Source: Pohlia nutans (Eukaryota > Streptophyta > Bryopsida > Bryales > Mniaceae). From it: 64,000 nucleotides of DNA. The position numbers were made by a program, and so were the translations under genes. A model generated the notes under the pieces. The model was not told the DNA's origin, did not search any database, and worked only from the letters and a program-made list of their open reading frames with translations. Positions within the stretch are counted from its first letter, which is position 1, and each line of letters opens with the position of its first letter. The stretch covers positions 12,204,336-12,268,335 of the forward strand of contig CM040091.1 in the NCBI GenBank assembly GCA_022496805.1. Direction: 5' to 3'. Of the stretch, positions 33,517 through 46,026 are shown piece after piece.

Positions 33517-34540
33517 TCATTGGTCATTTTTTTTAATGTTCTTTAATTTAGGCACAAACTTGTTAACCTTATTTCTCTTTGAAAGCCATTTTTTGACTCT
33601 TCTCAGCAGTTGTGCCTTGCTAATCAAGCCCATGGCACAGTGTATTATAGTAGATACATCTAAATCTGACAAATTCTCAACATCTACATCTACAAAATTT
33701 GAAAGTTTCTCTGAAGCGGTTTTTTTTTTTTTCTTTCCAAAGGTAATCGCTTTGTGACAACGTTTTACCTTTTCTACATGTCGGGGTTGAATCATTCCTT
33801 TATGATTTTCTTTTGCATTGTGAGCTTCAATAGATGGTGGTCGTTCTTGACTATTATGATCAAACAACAAATGTTCTTCCTTCTCTCTTGCTTAGACTCC
33901 ATGTCCTTCCAAATGTTGATGTTGTCTCTATTTGCTTTGGTAGGCATGCCTCCTATAGATTTTGTGACTGATGAAGTAATCAAATACTATATTTTTAATA
34001 AAAAGAACATATGTACGTTCACCATTTATATAGAATGGACCTAAATTCCCTAAATTCCTCAAGTTCTCCTTGATGAATTTTAAGCAATTCTTCTTTGTCT
34101 CAGGATTGTATTTATAATTGGCAAAGAGGATAGATTGAACTCTATTATCTTGTAAACTTAAAAATCACCCTCTAATAGTCTCCTTTCTCCTTCTAAATTG
34201 TGTCCAAATTTCCTTATGAAAATGCTTCAGATATGCACTTCCACATAAATTTGAAAATTTAGAGGATTCTACTCCTTCACGTGAGATTTTCATATGAAAA
34301 ATTCTACTAGCACTAGGTCCTAAATCTACTTCATGATCAAATTGAACAAGGGTAGAAGGAGAGGGTACTGAAACTGTAATCGGAGAAGATGTATTGTCCC
34401 GATGAACAATATAAGAAGATTGAAAATGTTGCTAGAGTGCCGCAGCTACAGTTGTGGCTACAAGCTTTGTGAGGTCCTCTCCTGAAGAAGCTATCTCGGA
34501 ACATAAACACCTTAAGAAACACGAGTAAAGAACAATGAAG
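33517..34540 (-). pseudogene. Unidentified decayed coding remnant
   Basis: Minus-strand translation shows protein-like stretches in shifting frames: HEVDLGPSASRIFHMKISRE, SAYLKHFHKEIWTQFRRRKE, NYKYNPETKKNCLKFIKENL, ENLSDLDVSTIIHCAMGLIS, with stops between them. The biased composition suggests former coding sequence, possibly a transposon accessory gene or the N-terminal part of a transposase, but I cannot assign a family. Confidence 0.35.
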
Positions 34541-34880
34541 CAGAAGGTGTACTATTGGAGGAGAGAACGATTAGCGAAGCGAGAATGAGTGCGAATGAGT
34601 GATGACTGATCATTGTGTCGGATTATATGGACATGAAGCGATGGATATTTTGAGCTTTGGGGCGCTGTGTTGGAGAGGGTATGGTAGCCGGGATGCTGTG
34701 TTGGCGGTTGTGAGGCATCGCAGTTGTAGTAGGGCCGAGTTTTGCAGGACCGAGGACAGTAGAAGCGGCGCCGTTATTTTTAGGGAGGTCCAGGAAATTC
34801 CATGTAGTAGGTTCGCTAAAACGCAAGCACATCTCTTGAACTTGTGCAATTTTTTTAGTGTTTTGTTAATGGCGTCATTG
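34541..34880. other. Intergenic, slightly GC-richer
   Basis: Frames on both strands (34599-34958 and 34610-34849) overlap completely. No family is recognised. Confidence 0.35.
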
Positions 34881-35112
34881 AATTTTGTTTATAACTTCAA
34901 AGAAGCATGTGTAATTAAATCAAATAAAAAAATGGATGAGAAAGCAAAAAGCCTTTAAATGAAATTCATTTACATTAATTTTATAAATATGAAATGAAAA
35001 TTTGATAGAATAAATGTGAATGAATATCAAAATACTAATACCAAGTTAGCAATCTGATTGGATTAAAAATGAAAAACAATTATTGGTACACCTACTAGTG
35101 AGTCTATGTATA
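34880..35112. repeat. Duplicated segment, copy 1 (of 38250-38390 plus 38960-39046)
   Basis: Shares gtgtaattaaatcaaat, atgaatatcaaaat, ataccaagttagcaatctga and attggtacacctac with the 38-39 kb copy. Here the parts are continuous; there they are separated by about 570 bp. Confidence 0.75.
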
Positions 35113-35119
35113 TTAAGTC

Positions 35120-35300
35120 ACTTTCTCTGAGTACAACAAAGTTGACTGAGATGGCGATTGTGCATGTTATAGGGTCCGTAAAGGATGAACGCATATTCTC
35201 TTCAGTTTCGTTCTTCAAGTCTAAAGTGCGCAACAACTTAAACAAGCATCTTTAGTGCGTTGTGAGGATGTACTCCAAAAAATCTACATGCTAGAGACTT
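35120..35300 (+). pseudogene. Second hAT dimerisation-domain remnant
   Basis: Plus-strand reading gives TEMAIVHVIGSVKDERIFSS, VSFFKSKVRNNLNKHL, a stop, then CVVRMY. The DERIFSS...KVRNNLN pattern is the hAT dimerisation motif (SSA..ERVFS...RN.L). It is degenerate, with no upstream catalytic region recognised. Confidence 0.7.
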
Positions 35301-38249
35301 TTCCAAACAACTCAATGTTTGAGAAATCAATAAATGGCGGTGAGTGATATTGATACAAGCTTTTAGTTTTGAGCATCATCGAATGATTGTTAGCAGGATT
35401 AGCTTGAATCCTAGCATGGCTTAGGCAAAGAATGTGAACTTCTTCGTGGTGGAAGATGCCAAATCTACAGATTCACTAGTTTTAGTTGTTAGTGATAGTG
35501 TAGCTTCATGTAGTTATTAGCATGAAAACCTCTTTGTTTCTATGGTTTATTTTGGTTAGTTGGAGTTACCTCCAATCTAACCTTCAACTATCAATGAATT
35601 TACTTTATGTTTTTATTTGTCTTCTTTATAGTTGTTGCTTCATTCTTCATTACACTAGGTTTTTCTTTTTCCTCATTCAATGTTGATCACTAGTCACCAA
35701 GGGTTTTGTTTTTGCTCATTATTTTTCCATGCTCATTTTCATGTTTGAATGCTTCATTACATTCTTACTACATGCAGGTCCAAAATGTTAACATAGTGAT
35801 GTGCTTGTTGTTTACATGGTGATTGCTTGATGTTTAAATCCTTAACTGGACTAACTATGTTATGAAAAAATACATATTGTTTACAACAAATCGAGCAACA
35901 AATACATATTGTTTACATGGGTGATTATGCTTGTTGTTTCAAGGTTTAGTGTGACTAACCATGTTACTCATTTGCCTTGTTGAATAGGACTTGCAGTCAT
36001 GCACGGCCTTGCATTGTCTTAGTCACATTTGGATGAGGACCAATATTTATTTAGGTATTGGAGCCCTTGTGTTTGATTGGCAAGTTATGTTTTTTTTGTA
36101 AGTTAAGTGCTTACAAAGTAAAATGTAGAGTCATAAATGTTTGGCTCTCTCAATCACGTTTATAAGTGGACCATTACTTACTTAAGCATCAACGCCCTTT
36201 GTGTTTGTTTTGAAAGTCAAATATTGTAGATTGTTTTTGTCTTTGTTTTTGTTTTTGTAGGAGGAAGCACTGACAAAATCATGCGTAATCGCAACTCTGC
36301 ACTTTTGGATGTTTTAACATCGTCAAAGTTGCACCTAGAGATTTTAAGATTTAATCACTTAACTTTCCTTTTTTGTTGTTTTCTTGCCATATTTTGCATC
36401 ACTTGTGTGAATTGTTTCACCTAATTTTTTTTTAAATCTAAAATTTTGATTCCAATGAATATCTCATCTTGCCTTACAACACTTCCAAAACATAGAATGT
36501 AGCCACATGCATGCACTCTAAAACCAATCGAAGTAGCCATTCTCACTTCGAACCCTTTAAAAAAATCACCTACCCTACATTATTCCCAAAACCAAAAAAA
36601 GGGGCTTGCACGCTCCCTAAGGTCCATATCATGATTCTTTCATGTATTTGAGCTCTATACATTACAAAGAATTATCAACAAATGTTTACACTTGCATTTA
36701 AAACAACCTTCACAAAAAATAATTCCATACATAAAATGCCAATAGCTTACAACAATCACAAAAAGTTCCTCATTTTTTCATGATAATGTCAATCCCCCAA
36801 AAAAAATTCAAGCCAAAAATGTGATAGAGATTTGATTTTTGCAATGTTAGTTTATGCAATTTTACAATTGGTGTGCACTACGTATACTATGAGTTTATGA
36901 GATTGCAAGTTATGGCGATTGTGATTGTGATGATTGCGGTACGGTGGTATTGATGGGCTTATGAAATTGTACATTGTAGCACAAGAGAGATAAGGGATGC
37001 GCGAGAGCTGACAATGAAGAAATAAATTGATGGAGTCAACGAGGATACAATCAAGCTGAGGACGAGCTTCCCGGTTGCCCGGCTTGGTAGGAGCCCACCT
37101 ATTCAGATTCTGGGAAGTTTGATGGCGTCATTTTAACACAACCCACATAATAGAGCAATGGGAGCCAATATCCTTTTGCAATAGGACCATAGTCTAGTTA
37201 TAATTAGAAACTAAGTATATGTTGCAATGACATAATAATCCCAAAATCCATAGAATACATTTGGCATTCTATCATTACTTAAAAAAATGTATCTAAGTGA
37301 AGATTCTCTTTCAATCTAATTTTCAAAAAGGTGTTTCATTTTACTACTCTATTATGCTATGTCCCTTCAATACATTTACATAGCTAAATTTCTACATATT
37401 ACCAAAAAATAATACCTCCACCCTATGTGTGAAGCTTTCAAGGTAATTGCACGAAACACCTCTACTATTTCTAATAGCCGATTCTTTATTTTATTTTTTG
37501 GTTTCCTATTATTTGTCGTTGAATCCATTTTCTTGAGATTTTGCAGTTTCTTAGTTCTTCTACTTGGGAATTTTCCTAAATTTAATCTCTGTACGGTAAT
37601 TACAATCTTCTTGGGGATCTGAATATTGGACTTTATTTATTTTTATTTTTATTTTTAAATTATTAAGGTGCTCCAAGAAAATCACTTGAATGTACAAAAC
37701 TAAAATGCAATATGTAGTACAAGTGTTTCATGTAATCACCCTTCCAATAATATTCCTTTGTACACTTATGCGGATATATGCAAGCTACAAAATGTTTGCT
37801 CTTTATGGATTCATCATTCTTCCAAAGATTACAAGTTACGCTACCTCGGAAAATTGAAAAGAAATTACATTTCCATTTTTTATTGTTAATTGCAATAATA
37901 ACATTTTTAAAATCCACGATGCTAACTTTCTTCTATTTAAAGGAAAAAAATTCATTGTTGAGCCATCAATTTTTGTGGCATGAGAGGCAAACTTGAATTT
38001 ATAGTGGTACTAGAACAATCTACAATTTCATCATCTCCCATTTTTACATTGAAATGTATTTAAAAAAATGTATAAAAGGCCTATAACAAAACACACTATC
38101 TAAAATACCACTATAGAAACAACTAGAATGTTATTCACATATAGCCACAATGGTCCTTAATAAGGTCCTTCATCCTAAAAGTTGATGCATCATAAGTTAC
38201 GTTTATTTGGAGTAATAAACATGCAAAGTTTTAGAAAAATATTTTTTTA
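35301..38249. other. Intergenic, nothing recognised
   Basis: About 3 kb of AT-rich DNA. Frames of 60-84 codons near 37425-38000 overlap on opposite strands and match no family. No clear terminal repeats were spotted. Confidence 0.4.
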
Positions 38250-39046
38250 GAAAGAAGCGTGTGTAATTAAATCAAATTAAAAAATGGATGAAAAAGCACG
38301 AAGACTTTAAATAAAATTCATTTAAATGAATTTTATAAATATGAAATGCAAATTCTATAAAATAAATGTGAATGAATATCAAAATTTGTGGCCTCACCAT
38401 AATATGTCTTCACCAACTAAGCATTTACTCAAAATAAAATTAAAATTAAAATTAATTTTTGATGATAACTACTCTCAATCAATGTTTGTATTGCATCTCC
38501 ATTTGGCATTGAGGGCTGTATAGAGGGTCTTGCTGGCCCTTCTCCGAAATGACGACATCCGTTCCTTCTCTACTTAGAGTATGCTCATAAGCGATGTTAG
38601 TATCCCTATTTTTCAAACTTGATTTATCTAGAATTTTTCCAAAGACAAGGAGTGTGAATGATATCCACAACATAACATTCAATAGTCACTGCATTTCCTT
38701 CATGCATTTAGTTCATCACCTTGAGCCTCCACCTTTCCACTTCACTTGAAGTACTTTTGGGTGTGGAATATTCCACACCATAAACTATTAATAGAGCCAA
38801 ATCATAGACAATGCATGCTATTGAATGTTATGAACCATTATACAAAAGCTTTTCTAACGTAAAAGCACCAAAAACTGTAAGGTACCAATTGTGGTCACCT
38901 ATAAAAGCACATGTTTCAACTTCAGGAGTTCCCAATCTAGATATCACAAACATGAATCACTAATACCAAGTTAGCAATCTGATTGGATTAAAAATTAAAA
39001 ACAGTAATTGGTACACCTACTAACATCAGTAGTGGTCTATGCATAT
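38250..39046. repeat. Duplicated segment, copy 2, carrying a ~570-bp insertion
   Basis: 38250-38390 and 38960-39046 match 34880-35112. The inserted block begins near 38390 (ttgtggcc) and ends near 38955 (cacaaacatg), which may be short inverted ends. It includes a gtggaatattccac hairpin like those at 16.5 and 28.3 kb. Confidence 0.65.
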
Positions 39047-40453
39047 TTAACCCCTAAAGGACTATGCCTATTTCTAAAATTTTATCACTTTCTTGTGATG
39101 CTTTCAAAAAAAAATTGTATCTCTTGATTGGTATTCACCGTTGAAGCTCAAAGAGGACTTAGTCATGAGACTGTACATCAATTTTCAGAACAATCTACCG
39201 TATATATTACATGATTATAAGGTTTGATCATAAGTTGATTTCTGAAATTTTTGAACAAAACCAACAGGTCATTTGAGTCATCCGTAAAGTCTTGTGAAGA
39301 GAGGGTTTAGGGCCTGGATTTGATTAAAGAGAGGATCAGCCCCTAAAAGTGGAAGAGGTGTCGGAGCCTAAAAAAAAACAAAGGAAAGTTTTGATCCATC
39401 GAAAATGGTCCTAAAAAACTTTTGGACCGGTGTTCACAACGCGCCCCCGGATCACCGCTGCTGAAATTCTGATCCTCCTTAAATGGATGGCAAATGGAGA
39501 ATCAACCATTGTTGGTCTGACCAAATCCGAAAAATGAGAAGAATTCTCCCACTGGCCAGCAAAGGAGTGGTTGGCAGCCCATAATTCTCCAAAACATGGA
39601 GCCCTCCAAGCGAGTTCCCCGGCCGTGTAAAAATAGACTGACCACTGACTGGCACGTCTAGTTGGCCGTGTGTTCTATCCATGGCCTCACTTTGCGTTTC
39701 TTCAATTTTCAATGAACAGTGCACTAAACACAGGCTTAAACACGAGCTTCCTTTACGGATAACTCTATTCATTGCAAACTTTCTCATAAATTTAAAAACC
39801 ATGATTAGCGTTTGAAATTTTAAGAGCATACAAAGATGTACTATATCTAGGTGTTCACAAAAAATGGTGTTCTAAAACTAAATACAACAACAATGATTGA
39901 TTCTCAAAGATTTATGTTTGAATGAAGTGACTTGTTGGTGACTCATTGAGCGAGTGTTTGTGATTGATATTAATTTCTACATTGCAAAAATGATTTGAAG
40001 AATTCAAATATATATTCAAAATATTCCAAAATATTATAAAATATTATAAAATATGTAGAAAAGATTCCATTTATTTGAAAAGATTTCATTTTAAATATAT
40101 TTAAATATTTTTCGTAATTATTATATAGTCTCAAAGATGCAATAATGGCAAATATTTTAAATATTGTATACTTTTTTTTACGAATGTGACGTCCAAGGCA
40201 AGTGTGAAAACGCCCTCCAAGTCTTCAACCGCCCTAACTACCATGTCCCAAGTTCACCTACGTTAACGTTTTAGTTTTTTCCTGATGAATTTGTTAACCC
40301 AATTGCAAATCTTGAAGGATTTTTGTGTTCATGTAACGAACATTTTCAATTCTCTTGTTAACATTGAGTCAAAATTATGAAATCCAAACAAGTTATTAAA
40401 GTAATGAAATTATTTTTGGACACAATGTGTCCACCAGGTCCTTTAGGGCTTAA
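39047..40453. mobile_element. Possible long TTAA-flanked element
   Basis: Left end TTAACCCCTAAAGGACTATG. A compatible right end GGTCCTTTAGGGCTTAA occurs at 40437-40453. The left flank matches 35095-35116, which still has a TTAA at the corresponding position (ctatgtatattaagtcac). The right flank does not match, so the extent is uncertain; the 1.4 kb may include other insertions. Confidence 0.4.
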
Positions 40454-40915
40454 GTTTGAAAATTTATAACAAAATCATACATTGTGAAAAAATTAATTAA
40501 AATTTGAGCTTGGTTATTAAATCCAAAGTTTTATATGCTGCAAGTTTTTATCATTGAAAATCAACGCTCCATGTAGGTTGAAATCAATGATCTCGAAACT
40601 GGTTAAAATTAGCTGGATTTCTACCAAAAAATGGGGCTACTAAACATACAAAGAAAGTAAATGAAAAAAAATTGAAATGTAGCGAGAATCCTCATCATGA
40701 TATAATTATGTAGCAACTTCATGAAGTGATATCCGCGGATATCATCATAGTATCATCTTAATATATCAAGGGTATTGCCGAATATTATAGATATATCGTG
40801 AGTATTGTATGCACTGGGTAGCAAAAGTAGATATCATTTACGTGGGAGGTCGCCGAGGAGGTCGCACAATGTTCTAAATATCATAAAGTGGTTTTGAGAT
40901 CACTGGTTGAAATAC
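40454..40915. other. Intergenic, nothing recognised
   Basis: Contains a gggaggtcgccgaggaggtcgc segment near 40852 resembling the ends of the CYCGGGGAGGTCACT family, but without a partner. Confidence 0.35.
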
Positions 40916-41725
40916 TTAACCCTTTAGTGCCCAGGGTACTGTAGCTTGGAGCTCTGGATTTCAGTAGATTTTTCCACTGTGATTGAGACTACCAGAAATA
41001 GAATGGATTAAATTAGAAAATATCCGTACAATTCTATTCTCAACTCGAGAGCACACATTTTATTAAAATTTGAGAATCATCCGATGGTGGGATTGGAAGA
41101 TTATAGTATGTATTTGAACTGTATAGTGCACGCTCAAAAATGAGATTTTGGGGGGTGTGTGACTTCAAAGTTAAATAGAACTTGAGTTAAATTTTCAAAA
41201 ATGAAAGTAAACAAGTTCAGCTATGCCCTATGTCAACATCTCTCCGTTGCAATCTTTCATGTTAAAAACAGACTCACACATAATTATTGTGAATTTTATA
41301 AGTGAAAGTGACTTATCCATGTACGATTTAGAACAAAATTTTATACGTTGAAAATTGGCAGGAGTGGGTACATTAGTCAAGATCGGATTACACACGCTAA
41401 TGGAAAATGAAGAAGAGAACACAATCCAAAAAAATAAAACAAGATAACAAACTTCCAAACACAAGAAATACTGCATAATACATGTATTGTATTTGTAAGT
41501 ATTTACTGTATTTTCAAGTATTTGCAGTATTTTCGCGTTCTATTGATAGGTATTTTGATAGTTGTACAATTCCAAATTGAATTTTTTTTCCCTAGAAGGT
41601 GCATAATGTATGTGGGCAAATCTAAACTTCAAAACTGAAGTTCCAATTCTTCACGGATTCTCTGCTATTTGCATTTCGGACGTTGTAGTGACCATAATGT
41701 GGTCAGCTGGGCACTAAAGGGTTAA
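40916..41725. mobile_element. TTAA-flanked element, family D, copy 2
   Basis: Perfect 19-bp TIRs: TTAACCCTTTAGTGCCCAG and CTGGGCACTAAAGGGTTAA. Left part homologous to 28836-29000. 810 bp, no recognised coding region. Confidence 0.9.
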
Positions 41726-41819
41726 ACTGACGGCAATTGTACCCTTACCTAAATCGAATTGGGACCTCAAATTTTAGCAAGAAATTTGAAGATACCAGTC
41801 CCTGCCAGGAATGCTCTTA

Positions 41820-42226
41820 GAGCATCATCAATGCAGAAACTGCATCAGATTTTCAGATTGGTCTGCGGGGCTGCCTGTGTGGTGTGCCGCATGTGGATGC
41901 CTCCCCTCCAACCCGCGGTCCCAAAGCAACGCTGCAAATCTGCCACCACATGCAAAACGACAAGAAACAAACGACACATCTGCCGCTCCTCCTCCGCCGT
42001 GAAACTCGGACCCTTTGTGGCCGCGTTCCTGGGCCAAGGTAGCGGGCGCATGAGAAATCTTGGAAGTAACGGGCGAGAGGGAAGAATTGGCGTGGCCAGG
42101 TCCGCCAAGCACGGTGCCGTTCCTGCGTTGGAACGCTCAAAATCTTGCGGAACGCCCCACCGCAGAAGAAGTCACGGTCCTAAGTCACGGTCCTGCTTCT
42201 TTTTCTGCGGTGGGTTGATGATGCTC
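41820..42226. mobile_element. Tourist-like MITE just upstream of the uS13c gene
   Basis: Ends GAGCATCATCAA and TTGATGATGCTC flanked by TTA (41817-41819 and 42227-42229). The right half contains an internal hairpin, ccccaccgcagaagaag pairing with cttctttttctgcggtggg. It ends about 218 bp before the ATG. The 175-codon frame across it is a by-product of its GC content. Confidence 0.75.
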
Positions 42227-42443
42227 TTAGCGGCCCGGGCTCGCCCTGGCCGGTTGCCTTCCCCTCGATCGTGGCCGTTGCAGTAATCCTGCGGCTCACA
42301 ACGGATTTGGGTCTCCCCGCCTTATCCACTGAACCCAGAACGTCGAAGAACGTCGAAGCCTTATCAATTTGGCAAGCTTACAGGAGTTTTTGTTGGAGCT
42401 CGAATTGCTTGCGTGATTGTTGTTGCAACAGGAAATCGGAGCC

Positions 42444-43702
42444 ATGGCGGCCGCTGCTGTCACTCACGCCTTATCGGCCGTCACTCTCGGCTCCTCTGTT
42501 GCCGCTTCGTTCCCTGCCACTTCCAAGGTAAAGCCATTTCACCATTTTTCTCATAATAATTCTGGAAACATTGGTTTTCTTCTCATGTTCGAGGGTTTCG
42601 CAATGGCGTGGAGAAACTGGTTGGTTTTTGATTGATTGTGTGCAGAGCTCCGGTGGAGCGACTCAGAGAGGTCGTCTTCAAATTAGGTGCGCTCGTGTGG
42701 GAGGAGTCGAGATTCCCAATGCCAAGCGCGTGGAGACTGCGCTCACGTACATTCATGGCGTCGGTTCCACCACGGCCAGGCAAATTCTGCTGGACGTCGG
42801 GATTGAGAACAAGATCACCAAGGAGCTTTCCGAGGAGGAGCTCACGACGCTTCGTGACGAGGTTTCCAAGTACATGATCGAGGGAGACCTCGTAAGTTTC
42901 TTCCCATTCCATAGATGATAGCATTTAGGGTTTGGAGGTCTGTGGTTGATAACGTTTAGGGCTTGGGAATGTGTGGTTGATAATGTTTAGGGTTTGGAGT
43001 ACAGTTGTCGTTCTCTAATATGACATGTTTGTGAAGCCCTACTTTCAAGGTGGCAGACATGGATTAGTCACAGAAATGACCTGTCACATGTGTATTGCTT
43101 GAAACAATAATACTGTCATATTATGGACTATCATTGTATGTAGGGCTGATTGTCACATGTGTATTGCTTGAAACAATAATACTGTCATATTATGGACTGT
43201 CATTGTATGTAGGGTTGACTTTAGCGCATTTAGGGATGATAATGTGGTGAGATGGTGTGGGAATGTGTGGTTGATAATGTTTAGGGTTTGGAGTACGGTT
43301 GTCCCTCTCTATTATGACATGTTTGTGAAGCCCTACTTTCAAGGTGGCAGGCATGGATTAGTCATAGAAATGACTTGTGTGTGTATTGCTTGAAACAATA
43401 ATATTATCATATTATGGACTGTCATTGTATGGAGGGTATATTATGGACCGGCATTGTATGGAGGGTAGACTGTAGTCATGAAGCGTGCATTTAGGGATGA
43501 TAATGTGGTGAAATGGGGTGTGTGTGTGCAGCGGCGGTTCAACCAAATGGCTATCAAGCGATTGAAAGACATTCAGTGCTACCGAGGGAAGCGTCACCAA
43601 GCTGGATTGCCGTGCAGAGGACAGCACACCAAGTGCAATGCCAGGACATTGAGAGGCAAGAAGATCACAATTGCCGGCAAGAAGAAGGCTCCTACCAAGT
43701 AG
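42444..43702 (+). CDS. rps13: Plastid 30S ribosomal protein uS13c (exons 42444-42527, 42646-42891, 43532-43702)
   Basis: Nuclear-encoded uS13 of the plastid small subunit, 166 residues, which contacts the head of the 30S subunit and 16S rRNA/tRNA. Exon 1 (28 codons, Ala/Ser/Thr-rich, [16 protein letters not shown]) is the chloroplast transit peptide start. All three junctions are phase 0 with standard GT-AG sites. Exon 2 holds the core: [40 protein letters not shown] and the [20 protein letters not shown] helix. Exon 3 starts [20 protein letters not shown] and ends with the rRNA-binding tail [35 protein letters not shown] differs slightly from the common GLPVRGQRTKTNART but the pattern is intact. 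Plastid rather than cytosolic identity rests on the bacterial-type sequence plus transit peptide. A MITE ends about 218 bp upstream, so proximal promoter space is limited. Confidence 0.95.
42965..43510. repeat. Tandem duplication in intron 2 of the uS13c gene
   Basis: Unit one begins near 42965 and unit two near 43258 (period about 293 bp), both starting gaatgtgtggttgataatgt and running through ttagggtttggagtac and gaagccctactttcaaggtg. Unit one has a further internal 68-bp duplication of tgtattgcttgaaacaataa. A reversed relative is present at 48905-49075. Confidence 0.85.
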
Positions 43703-44479
43703 AGAAACTAAGAAATATTTTTGTTTTGTGTAAGATTCCATCTAAGAATTCTGTATCAATTCAGTTATTTTATCTCATTTTACTTTCACGCAAATGAATT
43801 TTGTAAATGCCTTTCTGTTCGAATTTGTGTGCAAGTGTTTTATTGGCAGAATCATCTGCATTTCGAGAATGTTATGTGTCATTGAATGTTTTGAGCTATG
43901 GTTTCTATTTCATTTATTCGCCCAAGTTCTAATGTTTGGAAGGGTGTGTTTCTAACCAACTTTGAGATGGGTTCTGACCTGTGTCTGAGACCTAAATAAT
44001 GCTCTTATAACTTCTCGGTATTCTACTGGGTTATCTGATTTAACCCGTAAACGACCTGAAGTTCCGCTGCAGCCATGATTTCTTGCATGTATTTTGCATA
44101 CAAGTAGGTGATAGTCGTCGTATTTCACTACTGCAACATATTTGAGCCAATGCAGAGATATTTGGAGTGTTCTTAAGATGAACAGAAGCAACAACAAAAG
44201 GCCCCTCCTAAGAAGAGAAGGGCTCTCGTCAGTGTAGAGTTTGGCCACTTGCTCAAAAAATGAAAAATTCAAGAATTCTCTGGTCCAAGCTTCCAGTTTA
44301 AATATTGGTTGAACTGCCATAGACATGCTACTCATGCTGGCCATTGACAGAAATCCTGTCATGTTCATTGACACTTTTCGATGTGCACTCCATGCAGGTG
44401 CCCTAGCTCTTGAATGTGCAAGTGACTCATCACTAATTACCATGAACATTCTCAATCAGGGCAACTCAATTGTTAGGCT
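43703..44479. other. uS13c 3' flank and intergenic
   Basis: A TTAACCCGTAAACGACC near 44040 looks like an orphan end of a TTAA element. The 167-codon minus-strand frame here has no family resemblance. Confidence 0.4.
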
Positions 44480-44645
44480 GTCATGGCTCTTGCTTCCCAT
44501 TCTCAGTCTTCAGAGAATGTGTACGTGGCATTTTCTCCTTGAATTGTGGAGAACTTATTCTTTGAAGATTGAGAAGCTTCATTCTTGTCCTCCGGAGGTG
44601 AAAAATGGGTGTGGAGAAGTTTTCACCCCTTCTTTCTCACCCCAG
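44480..44645. repeat. Fragment of the GGGGTGTCAC element family
   Basis: Matches 58230-58400 and 60030-60190: ttcccattctcagtcttcag, agaatg.gtacgtggca, tttctccttgaattgtgga, gaagattgagaagcttcatt. The termini are degraded. Confidence 0.65.
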
Positions 44646-44954
44646 TCGTCTTCCTGCAAGCCTTTCAGGTTCATAAGGTCAGCAGTATTTCACATGATGG
44701 TTTGATCTTGAGCACCTTCTGCACACAAGTTGGAGTGTGTCTATTTATTTGCGATCTATTTACAACCCAGCCGCAAATGTGAACAATTCTCCGCTAACTA
44801 AGTTTAGCTGTGTACCGAATTGTGGTGTTGTGCAAGGAGTGCTCTAAATTTTGATTGTACGTAGCATGAAGATCATGTGATGCATCTAGGGAAGAAAAGA
44901 AAACATGAAAAATTGTTGAGTAGAAGAGAGGTATCCTAAAATAAAAGTTGTGTT

Positions 44955-45090
44955 TGAATAAGATATCATGTGTTTTGCTTTAATATACTCTTATTTGTTC
45001 ATTCTAAATAGTATAAGATGTGAAAGAGCTTGGGGCTCTCATTATTAGGTGTGTAAGAGCTTGGTGGTCTTCAAACTCATGAAAAACTAA
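44955..45090 (-). repeat. Reversed fragment of a dispersed repeat
   Basis: Reverse complement of 26130-26280/9780-9920 (catgagtttgaagaccacc, agctcttacacacctaataa). Confidence 0.65.
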
Positions 45091-46026
45091 TTTAGACTTC
45101 AAGAATTTGAACTTGAAGTCACCTTGGAGAGATTGGATCCATCATAACCATGCATATGGACTAATTAGTACCTTGCCTTTTAATTTCACAAACCTTGCAT
45201 TTACCAACTTCTTGCTCTATGTCATTGCCCATATAGTTTTTAAAAACAGCTTTGATGTTGATTAGTGAAGATATGGGCATTGTTAACCGTGGAATGTCGG
45301 CAAGGACATTTACTGATGCATGAAGAAAAAGGGGCAGAAAGTGCTTTTGGAACTGTTTTCATCAAATTTTCATTCATTTTGTGGATGGAATGTGTAGTTA
45401 TTGTCTATATTGACAACTTTTGCATGAACAATGTGCACACAAGGGTCATAATTGTCAATTGAGTAATAAAAATGCACCATGGTGTAATGTATTTTAAGTT
45501 TTAGGAAACATTACCTTAATTCCCTAAGATTCACAACAAGGTACTATTGGTAGCCTAGATTTGATGCAATTGAAAGAAGACTCTAACCACAAAAAAAGGA
45601 AAAAAAGAAAAATTCTAACCAAACGATTGAGTCTTTTTGATATTGATACTTTATATGCCACCAAGACCTAAATATATAGCTCGTATTATGATTAGATCAA
45701 CAATCCAAATACAAAAACCCCTAACCTACCAAATGTGGCTAGTATCACAAAGAGAAGAAGAGCACAATTGTCCATAAGACCATTGTGAATGAAGAGATTG
45801 TTCAAACTTGCCCATGCACACTATTAAAAACCATGTCGCATTTAACCCCAGAATTAATGTGGAAAAGGTGGTGAGCTTTGTCCCATTGTGATCAACACCA
45901 ATGAGTTGACCTAGAAAACCCCAGATGGAGCTACAAATAGCCCGTTTATAGCCAATTGTGACGCCCTTCCATTGCTTTATGTGGTGAAAAACAACATGAT
46001 GTTCTACTAGTGCCATCTTGCAAACT
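45091..46026. other. Intergenic, nothing recognised
   Basis: The 96-codon minus frame at 45726-46016 is unidentified and not called. Confidence 0.35.

Noticed and set aside
41759..42286. A 175-codon plus-strand frame upstream of uS13c, with frames on the other strand too
   Set aside because: It spans a MITE with clear ends and TTA duplication; the composition, not coding function, keeps the frame open.
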